A stretch of 64,000 nucleotides of DNA from RGIG9115 sp045128915 (GTDB lineage Bacteria > Bacillota > Clostridia > UBA1381), in contig JBGVIT010000067.1 of NCBI GenBank assembly GCA_045128915.1, positions 62,001 through 126,000 on the forward strand. The letters are read 5' to 3'. Positions 16,159 to 23,201 of the stretch are shown one piece after another (the stretch's first letter is position 1; each line of letters opens with the position of its first letter). The translations under genes and the position numbers were made by a program. The notes under the pieces were generated by a model that made no database searches, was not told the origin of the DNA, and worked only from the letters and a program-made list of their open reading frames with translations.

Positions 16159-17190
16159 TTACAGCATATCAGCTATATCAAATATAAGTCTTTCTGTCTT
16201 TTCCCAACCAAGACATGGATCGGTAATCGACTTTCCGTAAACACCACCGTCCGGATTTTGTGCGCCGTCTTCAATGTAGCTTTCAATCATCAATCCCTTA
16301 ACAAGCTTTTTTATGTCATTACTACGATTACAACTGTGCAAAATTTCTTTTGCAATTTCAATTTGCTCAAGATATTGCTTTCCTGAATTTGCATGATTTG
16401 TATCTACTATAACAGCAGGATTTACAAGTCCTGAATGTTGCTGATATGATTCTGACAAATGAATCAAATCTTCGTAATGGTAGTTGGGCATTGACTGTCC
16501 GTGTTTATTCACATAACCACGCAATATAGCATGTGCATACGGATTGCCTTTACTATGTACCTCCCAGCCTCTGTAAATAAATGTATGTGAATGTTGTGCA
16601 GCTGTTATCGAATTCATCATGACAGAAATATCACCGCCGGTAGGATTTTTCATTCCTACAGCTATATCAAGTCCGCTTGCTGTCAATCTATGCTGTTGGT
16701 TTTCAACAGAACGCGCACCAATGGCAACGTATGACAACAAATCAGATAAGTATCTGTGGTTTTCAGGATATAACATTTCATCAGCACAAGTAAATTCTGT
16801 TTCCTTAACTGCACGCATATGCAACTGTCTTATAGCAACAATGCCTTTTAACATATCAGAATCACGTTCAGGATCCGGCTGGTGCAACATACCTTTGTAC
16901 CCATCACCTGTTGTACGAGGTTTATTGGTATAAATACGAGGTATTATTAATATTTTATCTTCCACCTTGTCCTGAACTTTTCTCAGTCTGTAAATATAAT
17001 CGAGTACACTATCCTCATGGTCAGCCGAACATGGACCAATTACAAGCATAAATTTATCAGATTTACCTAAAAATATATCCTTAATCTCATTGTCCCTTTT
17101 TTCTTTTAATTCCAGCATCTGTGCAGTAGCCGGAAATTCTTCTTTTACGTCCTTTGGAACGGGTAATTTTCTTGTAAACTCCATATTCAT
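16159..17190 (-). CDS. aroF: 3-deoxy-7-phosphoheptulonate (DAHP) synthase, class I
   Basis: First enzyme of the shikimate pathway: condenses phosphoenolpyruvate and erythrose-4-phosphate. The 343-residue protein is of the E. coli AroF/AroG/AroH type: VIGPCSADHEDSVLDY near residue 50, the substrate-binding RIYTNKPRTTGDGYKG near 85, FTCADEMLYPENHRYLSDLLS, GARSVENQQHRLTASGLD, VGMKNPTGGD, and VIVDTNHANSGKQ with a metal-binding His. AGGAGG precedes ATG by nine bases. The symbol is used generically, since the isozyme letter cannot be assigned. It is monocistronic, driven by a consensus promoter, and preceded by a Phe/Tyr-rich leader peptide plus attenuator, so its expression should respond to charged tRNA-Phe/tRNA-Tyr. 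Confidence 0.95.
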   Translation of the reverse strand: MNMEFTRKLPVPKDVKEEFPATAQMLELKEKRDNEIKDIFLGKSDKFMLVIGPCSADHEDSVLDYIYRLRKVQDKVEDKILIIPRIYTNKPRTTGDGYKGMLHQPDPERDSDMLKGIVAIRQLHMRAVKETEFTCADEMLYPENHRYLSDLLSYVAIGARSVENQQHRLTASGLDIAVGMKNPTGGDISVMMNSITAAQHSHTFIYRGWEVHSKGNPYAHAILRGYVNKHGQSMPNYHYEDLIHLSESYQQHSGLVNPAVIVDTNHANSGKQYLEQIEIAKEILHSCNRSNDIKKLVKGLMIESYIEDGAQNPDGGVYGKSITDPCLGWEKTERLIFDIADML

Positions 17191-17210
17191 AACAAAATTC
17201 CTCCTATAAA

Positions 17211-17242
17211 CAAAAAATCCTCACTTGATATAACAAGTGAGG
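17211..17242 (-). terminator. Attenuator (leader terminator) of aroF
   Basis: Perfect 9-bp minus-strand stem CCTCACTTG/CAAGTGAGG (17234-17242 and 17219-17227) with a six-base loop, followed by ATTTTTTG. It sits between the leader peptide and aroF. Its upstream arm can instead pair with GCAAGTGAG at 17289-17297, located within the last codons of the leader peptide. That gives mutually exclusive terminator and antiterminator structures. Confidence 0.88.
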
Positions 17243-17281
17243 TAAATTATAAATAACTATAAATCAGGAATTTATACTACA

Positions 17282-17389
17282 TCAAATACTCACTTGCAAT
17301 TTTTTCATACCAAAGAAAGCATAGCCAAAATAAAAGACTTTGCTAAAGAAATATGAAAAAATGTAATACAAGTTAGATATTGATTTCAT
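17282..17389 (-). CDS. Phe/Tyr-rich attenuation leader peptide of aroF
   Basis: A 35-codon reading frame starting at ATG 17389, eight bases after AAAGGG, and ending with TGA at 17284-17282. Twelve of 35 residues are aromatic: Tyr at positions 8, 9, 13, 20, 23 and Phe at 11, 14, 15, 19, 21, 25, 26; the core reads YYIFSYFFSKVFYFGYAFFG. Codons for residues 31-34 contain the segment GCAAGTGAG that can pair with the first arm of the attenuator. A ribosome stalled at the late Phe codons would leave that segment free, form the antiterminator and permit aroF transcription. A ribosome reaching the stop would cover it and allow termination. It lies between a consensus promoter and the attenuator. Confidence 0.88.
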   Translation of the reverse strand: MKSISNLYYIFSYFFSKVFYFGYAFFGMKKLQVSI

Positions 17390-17410
17390 ACTCTATTCCC
17401 TTTCTGCATA

Positions 17411-17429
17411 ATTAGTACTAATATTAGTA
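17411..17429 (-). promoter_or_regulatory. Overlapping palindromes at the aroF transcription start
   Basis: The plus-strand sequence ATTAGTACTAATATTAGTA contains two overlapping perfect palindromes, ATTAGTACTAAT (17411-17422) and TACTAATATTAGTA (17416-17429), directly downstream of the -10 box. This is a good place for a repressor. The alternating TTAGTA/TACTAA half-sites faintly resemble TrpR-family operators, but I cannot name the regulator. Confidence 0.5.
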
Positions 17430-17431
17430 TA

Positions 17432-17460
17432 ATTATACATCTGCTGTTTGTATTTGTCAA
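17432..17460 (-). promoter_or_regulatory. Promoter of the aroF leader
   Basis: Minus-strand TTGACA (17455-17460), 17-base spacer, TATAAT (17432-17437); transcription would start near 17425, about 36 bases before the leader-peptide ATG. Confidence 0.88.
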
Positions 17461-17596
17461 GGATAAATTATAAATATGTTTATGTTGCACAATTTCATTC
17501 GTTATTTTAAAGTGATAACACAGAAAATTAATAATTTTGAGTATTTATGCTCAAAAACCGACAGCTTTTCCTAAAAAAATTTACAACTTATATATA

Positions 17597-17625
17597 TTGA
17601 CACGGGATATGGTATATGGTATAAT
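17597..17625 (+). promoter_or_regulatory. Promoter of the T-box leader
   Basis: TTGACA (17597-17602), 17-base spacer, TATAAT (17620-17625). The 136 bases between this and the aroF promoter hold no other element I can support. Confidence 0.88.
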
Positions 17626-17631
17626 TTTTAT

Positions 17632-17919
17632 ACAGTTTAATATTAAAGGCGTTGACGAAGAGTGTATATCTGCAAAATCTTTGAGAGAAGTGACGGTTGG
17701 TGCGAGTCATAGATGAGGCTTATATATTTGTAGCTTCCGAGCCGAGAGGAAGAAAGCTTTACGGCAAGTAGAACCTCTCCGTTATTGCTGCGTTAATGCA
17801 TAGGGATTGTTTGATCCTGAGAGAGGCGGTTATTATATCGCAATTTGAGTGGTACCGCGGGTGAAATCAAGAATGCACTCGTCTCAAAGTTTCGAATATG
17901 CTTTGGGGCGGGTTTTTTA
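17632..17919 (+). promoter_or_regulatory. T-box tRNA-sensing leader with terminator
   Basis: The T-box core GAGTGGTACCGCGGGTG is at 17847-17863, with a TGGT acceptor-pairing bulge that implies discriminator base A. Stem I features are upstream: AGAGA, then the apical GGTTGGTGCGAGTC region (about 17694-17708), and a 7-bp helix CTGCAAA/TTTGTAG (17670-17676 with 17727-17733). Downstream is a strong terminator, 13 bp with GU pairs, ACTCGTCTCAAAG/CTTTGGGGCGGGT, followed by TTTTTTATTT. The triplet just below the 7-bp helix is TTC (17735-17737), suggesting a Phe specifier, but the proximal helix is ambiguous and this is tentative. Confidence 0.9.
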
Positions 17920-17945
17920 TTTATCGTCCCTGAACGGAGGTAGTT

Positions 17946-20234
17946 ATGGAAAATTTTATGGAGCTTGATTTAAAAATCAAGGAAATGGCCAAACGTATTA
18001 AAGAGCTGAGAGAAATTGAAGGTATTTCAGAGCAGAAAATGGCTCAGCTTACAGGTATCAGCGCAGATGAATACATTAAATGCGAAAAAGGCGAAAAAGA
18101 CCTGAACTTTGCATTTATTTACAGATGTGCATCTGCATTAAAAGTCAATGTTACAGATATTATAGAAGGTTACAGCCCTAACCTTAAATCTTATACTGTA
18201 ACACGTGCAGGAAGCGGTCAACAGATTGCTAAAGCACACGGAATGACATATTATAACCTTGCATATGCTTTTAAAAACAGAATTGCCGAACCTTTATTTG
18301 TAAGAAGTGTTTATGACGAAGATGCACAAACTCGAGATATTGAACTTACAACCCATGAAGGTCAGGAATGTGATATTGTTATCGAAGGAAATCTTATGGT
18401 TCAGGTGGGAGACCATAAGGAAGTTCTCGGCCCAGGCGATAGTATTTATTATAACAGTGATACACCACACGGCATGATAGCTGTTAACGGAAAAGACTGT
18501 ACATTCTACGCAATAGTTCTTCGCGCTGATGTAGCTGCTCCTACCACCTCTAATGACATTGTTCCTGAGAAAATAATAGGTTCAATACATAGAGATACTA
18601 AAGACAGAATATATCATAACTATATTGATATAGAAGAAAATGAAAAGGGCACTCCCCTTTCAATCAAATTTAAAAATACAGAAAACTTCAACTTCGCATT
18701 TGACCTTGTTGATGAACTTTCAAGACGCGAACCTGAAAAACTTGCTATGCTTCATATATCCAAGGATATGACAGAAAGAAGATTTACGTTCACAGATATG
18801 AGAAAGGCATCCAGCCAATGCGCTAACTATTTTGCGTCTCTGGGCATCAAAAAAGGTGACAAGGTAATGCTTGTTCTTAAACGCCATTATCAGTTCTGGT
18901 TTGCAATTCTTGGCTTAAATAAACTTGGAGCCATTGCAATCCCTGCTGTTAATCAGCTTCAGGAACATGACTTTGAATATCGTTTTAAAGCTGCCGGAAT
19001 AAACACAGTAATTTGTACAGCAGACGGAGATACAACAAACCAAATTGACATAGCTGCGAAAAGTTGTCCTGAACTTGTCAACAAACTGATTGTTGGCGGA
19101 GAAAAAGAAGGCTGGAGAAACTTTGACGAAGAATATCAAAGATTCAGCACTCATTACAACAGAACTGAAGATTCACCCGGTGGTGACGATATTATGCTCA
19201 TGTACTTTACTTCCGGCACTTCGGGTTATCCAAAAATTGCAGCTCATAACTATAAATATCCTTTAGGTCATTTTCATACTGCAAAATATTGGCATTGTGT
19301 TGATCCTGACGGATTACACTATACTATTTCAGACACCGGTTGGGCAAAAGCTATGTGGGGTAAGCTTTACGGTCAATGGCTATGTGAAGCTGCTACGTTT
19401 ACTTACGACTTTGATAGGTTTGACGCAGCAGTAATACTCCCCATGTTCGCAAAATATCATATTACTACTTTCTGCGCGCCGCCTACAATGCTCAGAATGA
19501 TGGTTAAGCAGGATATTTCAAAATATGATTTCTCATCTGTTACACATATGACAACAGCAGGCGAAGCTCTTAATCCAGAAGTATATCGCCAATTTGAAAA
19601 AGCTACCGGACTTCAGATAATGGAAGGCTTTGGACAAACCGAAAGCACCATGATTATCGGAAATCTTATAGGTTCTCCCCACAAAATAGGTTCTATGGGT
19701 AAACCGGCTCCCATATATGATGTTCAGCTTATGGACTCAAACGGAAACTTTGTTAAAACAAGCGAACCCGGTGAAATTGTAATTAACGTTAAAGACGGTG
19801 TTCCCTGCGGTTTATTTACTCACTATTATGGAGATAAAGAAAAAACAGACGAAGTATGGTATGACGGATACTATCATACAGGCGATGTAGCTTGGAGAGA
19901 TGAAGATGGCTTCTATTGGTACGAAGGCAGAGCTGATGACGTTATTAAATCATCAGGTTATAGAATCGGACCTTTTGAAATTGAAAGCGTTATCATGGAG
20001 CTTCCCTACGTCCTTGAATGTGGAGTTTCCGCAGTTCCTGATGATGTAAGAGGTCAGATTGTTAAGGCAAGCATCGTACTTGTTGACGGAACAGTCGAAA
20101 GTGAGGAGCTTAAAAAAGAAATACAGACATATGTAAAAGAGAAAACTGCACCATACAAGTATCCAAGAATTGTAGAATTCAAAGATAGCTTGCCAAAGAC
20201 AGTAAGCGGCAAAATCCAGAGAAATAAACTCTAA
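17946..20234 (+). CDS. XRE-cupin-AMP-forming acyl/aryl-CoA synthetase fusion
   Basis: A 762-residue three-part protein. Residues about 8-75 form an XRE-type helix-turn-helix (RIKELREIEGISEQKMAQLT ... YIKCEKGEKDLN). Residues about 135-200 form a cupin (HEGQECDIVIEGNLMVQVGD ... DSIYYNSDTPHGMIAV). Residues about 240-762 form an adenylate-forming ligase with MYFTSGTSGYPK near 418, EGFGQTEST, YHTGDVAWRDEDGFYWYEGR, KSSGYRIGP and the C-terminal catalytic Lys in LPKTVSGKIQ. It would activate a carboxylic acid to its CoA thioester; the acid is unknown. The HTH plus cupin half is the form of a small-molecule-responsive regulator, so it may sense the substrate or DNA. GGAGG precedes the ATG. Expression is under the T-box leader, which ties it to amino-acid supply. 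Confidence 0.88.
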   Translation: MENFMELDLKIKEMAKRIKELREIEGISEQKMAQLTGISADEYIKCEKGEKDLNFAFIYRCASALKVNVTDIIEGYSPNLKSYTVTRAGSGQQIAKAHGMTYYNLAYAFKNRIAEPLFVRSVYDEDAQTRDIELTTHEGQECDIVIEGNLMVQVGDHKEVLGPGDSIYYNSDTPHGMIAVNGKDCTFYAIVLRADVAAPTTSNDIVPEKIIGSIHRDTKDRIYHNYIDIEENEKGTPLSIKFKNTENFNFAFDLVDELSRREPEKLAMLHISKDMTERRFTFTDMRKASSQCANYFASLGIKKGDKVMLVLKRHYQFWFAILGLNKLGAIAIPAVNQLQEHDFEYRFKAAGINTVICTADGDTTNQIDIAAKSCPELVNKLIVGGEKEGWRNFDEEYQRFSTHYNRTEDSPGGDDIMLMYFTSGTSGYPKIAAHNYKYPLGHFHTAKYWHCVDPDGLHYTISDTGWAKAMWGKLYGQWLCEAATFTYDFDRFDAAVILPMFAKYHITTFCAPPTMLRMMVKQDISKYDFSSVTHMTTAGEALNPEVYRQFEKATGLQIMEGFGQTESTMIIGNLIGSPHKIGSMGKPAPIYDVQLMDSNGNFVKTSEPGEIVINVKDGVPCGLFTHYYGDKEKTDEVWYDGYYHTGDVAWRDEDGFYWYEGRADDVIKSSGYRIGPFEIESVIMELPYVLECGVSAVPDDVRGQIVKASIVLVDGTVESEELKKEIQTYVKEKTAPYKYPRIVEFKDSLPKTVSGKIQRNKL

Positions 20235-20279
20235 TAAAGAAAGTCAGAAACCTATAAAAAGGTTTCTGACTTTCTTTAT
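20235..20279. terminator. Bidirectional terminator between the CoA synthetase and the glycan locus
   Basis: Long near-perfect stem TAAAGAAAGTCAGAAACCT/AGGTTTCTGACTTTCTTTA with a short loop, A/T-rich on both sides. It serves both converging transcripts. Confidence 0.88.
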
Positions 20280-22324
20280 AGTACCCTTTCAAATGTTTTC
20301 ATATCAAACACAGCTGTTGTCATTGGTTCTATATTATACTTAATTTTAGTTCCGCATAGGAATTGTATTTCCTTTTCTCCCCCATTTACTGAATTGAGAA
20401 CTACCATGCCATTTCCTGCAAATAATGCATCATCAGTAGTGATATATCTATGCGCTAAAGATGAATCAATGATTTTCTCTGCAACAGAACGTGAAATTAC
20501 CGGTGCTGTAAAGTACCATACATTATCTTTGCATGCTGCTGCACACTCTCTGCTGTTTTTATAAAACCCGATAGGAATTGCAGTTTCATCTTGAATGCAA
20601 AACATCGGATCAAACCGCTCCGGTTTCAGTTCCACAAGCTCACTATTGTCATTGACTATGTATGCATCTTCGTTTTTAACTACCGAAATCTTCATTCCGG
20701 TTAAATCGGTTATAAAGTCAGTACTTAATTTTTTCTCATCACAAAATCCAGGTGCATAAAGCCATACTACTGTTTTATCATTAATATAAGATTTTATATA
20801 TCGTTTTTGTGAATCATTGAGGCAGTAGGTATTTGCAAATATAATAAGCTTATATCTTGACAAATCACACTTAGGAAGATCGCATAAGTATATGCAGTCA
20901 TAAGCTATGCCACATTTTCCAAAGGAATCATGAAGCGAATAAATTTCATCCACAAAATCAGATTGATAGAAATATGCATGAGTATCATAAACCATCAGCA
21001 CGTCTGCATTGGGCTTAAAATCTTCCATCAGATAGTTATCTGCCAAGCTTTTAAGCTTTTTTATTTCTTCAAGAAGCTCCGGACAATCCCACCAGCCTTT
21101 TTTAAGGAATACACTTCCTACACTGATATTTCGTTTGTCAAAATCAAGACAAGCAGGTACAATTCGATGGTCATAGTACCAAGCACCCATTCCGCTTACC
21201 ATAGGCAATAATATATTCCTGCGAAGCTCGGCAATAGTTTCTCTACGATGTTCAGGATCGCCGCCTACAAAAAACTCTGTTCCCACAGGATGCTGATCCA
21301 TTTCTGTGAGCCACAAAATGTTATTAAGTCGCATAGACTCAAGAAGCGCTCGTGACATAGGAACACCATGAGGCAGTCTGTTCTCCATGTACGGAAACGG
21401 TCCGCAAAGAAAATCAATATACTGATTATTTTTAAAAATATTTTCAGGCAACATATGGCCGAGAATAACCTGCATATTACTGCCACGCGACATAAAATAC
21501 CCATAGAATGAGCCTGTGAGAATATCGCCGTTCCAATTTTCTTTTATAATCTTGCAAAAGTGTATAATAGCATCGGTTGTAGCCTGCTGAAGACAAATTT
21601 GAGAATCAATTATATTCTGCGACAACTCAGGATTTCTGAATTTACCCCAATCACCCTTTTGCTCAGGTGATGGCGAATAAACAAAACCATTTTTTTTGCC
21701 ATATTTATTTTCTATAAACTCATTGAACTTTTCATGCATTGGGATGCCGGTATCTACACCCCATTGATGCCATTCACCGTAAATGCCGCATGCAACCTGA
21801 ATTGCGATGAGCCTTTCTCCTTCTGCTGTATTCGAAAGTTCAATACAAAGCTTTTTTAAAATCTCCCCTGCTTCTGAAAGCCACTTTTTTGATGCAAGGC
21901 TGACACGAAGATTTTTTTGACCGTCATTTCTGATTAATCTGTATGATTCTCCGTCATCAATTCCCTTTTCTCCGTTATATTCTACAAGTTCATCTTCATT
22001 GTCACGTATCCACCAATAAGGCGCATTCATATGCAGTCTAAGTAGCACCATTGCATCCGGATTTGCTTCTAATACACCTGCAATTTCAGCCTGGATAGGT
22101 TCAATTTCGAAATCAGAATTTTTATGCCAACCGAGATTAATAGCAGTATCTGCCGCCACAATATCAATACCGCAATCAGCAAAATTCTTAATATTTTTCT
22201 GCGCTTGAGCTGTATTACTTTTAGAACCGGGAATATCACTCAACCCATACATGATAGGCACTGTCTTTTTGCCATCAATTATAAGTTCAGGCGCAGATGA
22301 CCTTTTGTTTATTAAGGCTTGCAT
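20276..22324 (-). CDS. GH42-like family glycoside hydrolase (divergent beta-galactosidase-type)
   Basis: A 682-residue protein without signal peptide, so cytoplasmic. Residues about 20-390 look like a TIM-barrel glycosidase: QVACGIYGEWHQWG near residue 181 supplies a candidate acid/base Glu, and NILWLTEMDQHPVG near 340 a candidate nucleophile Glu. Residues about 440-560 (DVLMVYDTHAYFYQ, YKLIIFANTYCLNDSQKRYI, VWLYAPGF) match the Rossmann-like beta-galactosidase trimerisation domain of GH42 and its relatives. The C-terminus (MTTAVFDMKTFE) is a small beta domain. Substrate specificity is not evident. It is the last gene of the glycan locus on this strand, six bases after the isomerase-like gene. 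Family placement within clan GH-A is by pattern only. Confidence 0.7.
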   Translation of the reverse strand: MQALINKRSSAPELIIDGKKTVPIMYGLSDIPGSKSNTAQAQKNIKNFADCGIDIVAADTAINLGWHKNSDFEIEPIQAEIAGVLEANPDAMVLLRLHMNAPYWWIRDNEDELVEYNGEKGIDDGESYRLIRNDGQKNLRVSLASKKWLSEAGEILKKLCIELSNTAEGERLIAIQVACGIYGEWHQWGVDTGIPMHEKFNEFIENKYGKKNGFVYSPSPEQKGDWGKFRNPELSQNIIDSQICLQQATTDAIIHFCKIIKENWNGDILTGSFYGYFMSRGSNMQVILGHMLPENIFKNNQYIDFLCGPFPYMENRLPHGVPMSRALLESMRLNNILWLTEMDQHPVGTEFFVGGDPEHRRETIAELRRNILLPMVSGMGAWYYDHRIVPACLDFDKRNISVGSVFLKKGWWDCPELLEEIKKLKSLADNYLMEDFKPNADVLMVYDTHAYFYQSDFVDEIYSLHDSFGKCGIAYDCIYLCDLPKCDLSRYKLIIFANTYCLNDSQKRYIKSYINDKTVVWLYAPGFCDEKKLSTDFITDLTGMKISVVKNEDAYIVNDNSELVELKPERFDPMFCIQDETAIPIGFYKNSRECAAACKDNVWYFTAPVISRSVAEKIIDSSLAHRYITTDDALFAGNGMVVLNSVNGGEKEIQFLCGTKIKYNIEPMTTAVFDMKTFERVL

Positions 22325-22330
22325 AAAAAC

Positions 22331-23200
22331 TCACCTCAATCTGTTGATTTTTTCAACTATATATTTTGCGGTTTTAGCAGCATAACGAAGCGCTTCAGGC
22401 AAAAAATCATTGTCATGTCGTTTTAAATATTGGAAAACCTCAAGAGAAATATCACCGTCGTATCCAACATCAACTAAAGCTTTTGTAATATTATCCCAAT
22501 TAAGATCACCCATAAAAGGTAAAACGTGACGGTCTGAGGCATAATCCGTATCCTGAACATGCAGGCATTTTAAAAGGTTTTTATCCTTCATGGTCATAAT
22601 AACTTCCTCCGGTTCTTTGCCCGTGAGTGCTGCATGACCTATATCAATGCATGCAACAAAACAATCTGAGTCAAGTTTTTCGATAAATTCAGGTAACTTA
22701 TCTGATTCTTTACCATATACGCCTATAAGATTATTTCGTTTTTTATCAAAAGCAAATATATTTTCGATTGCTAATTTAATCCCAAACCGCTTTGCATACG
22801 GTTCAAGACTTTTGAAATACGGTATATTCAGCGCCTCAAAGTCATCACCTTCGGGAACATATATTCCGTGAATAACAATAGATTTTGCACCAATAATAGA
22901 TGCTGCTTCTATCGAACGTACAATATCTATGTATTTAGGATTATTGACAGTTAATTCGTCTGTATAAATAAGACCAAATGGAGCATGCGCCTGATTACAT
23001 TCAAGATTATATTTTTTAAGCAAGTCTTTAACTTTATGTGCATAAGACACATAATTATCATCAAGCATATTATACTCCGATTCTGAAACCCAAAAAAATG
23101 AATAGTCAACTGCTTCAAAACCTGCTTCTGACAGCATCTCAAAAGCCTTTTCATCCCCAAATCTTGTTCTTAACAAATATGTATCAATAGATATTTTCAT
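22331..23200 (-). CDS. Sugar phosphate isomerase/epimerase (xylose-isomerase-like TIM barrel)
   Basis: A 289-residue cytoplasmic protein of the AP_endonuc_2/IolE-type family. Typical metal-binding positions are seen: LAIENIFAF (Glu), VACIDIGHAAL (Asp, His near 190), LHVQDTDYASDRHVLPFMGD (His and Asp) and DISLEVF near the end (Glu). Such enzymes interconvert keto sugars or their derivatives. Here, inside a glycan-degradation operon, it would channel an unusual monosaccharide into central metabolism. The specific substrate is unknown. It starts one base after the stop of the previous gene, so translation is coupled, with AAGGAG upstream. Confidence 0.85.
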   Translation of the reverse strand: MKISIDTYLLRTRFGDEKAFEMLSEAGFEAVDYSFFWVSESEYNMLDDNYVSYAHKVKDLLKKYNLECNQAHAPFGLIYTDELTVNNPKYIDIVRSIEAASIIGAKSIVIHGIYVPEGDDFEALNIPYFKSLEPYAKRFGIKLAIENIFAFDKKRNNLIGVYGKESDKLPEFIEKLDSDCFVACIDIGHAALTGKEPEEVIMTMKDKNLLKCLHVQDTDYASDRHVLPFMGDLNWDNITKALVDVGYDGDISLEVFQYLKRHDNDFLPEALRYAAKTAKYIVEKINRLR

Positions 23201-23201
23201 G

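Noticed and set aside
17670..17737. Definite Phe specifier (TTC) for the T-box
   Set aside because: The proximal stem can also pair GAAG with CTTC, which would bury the triplet, so the specifier is given only as tentative.
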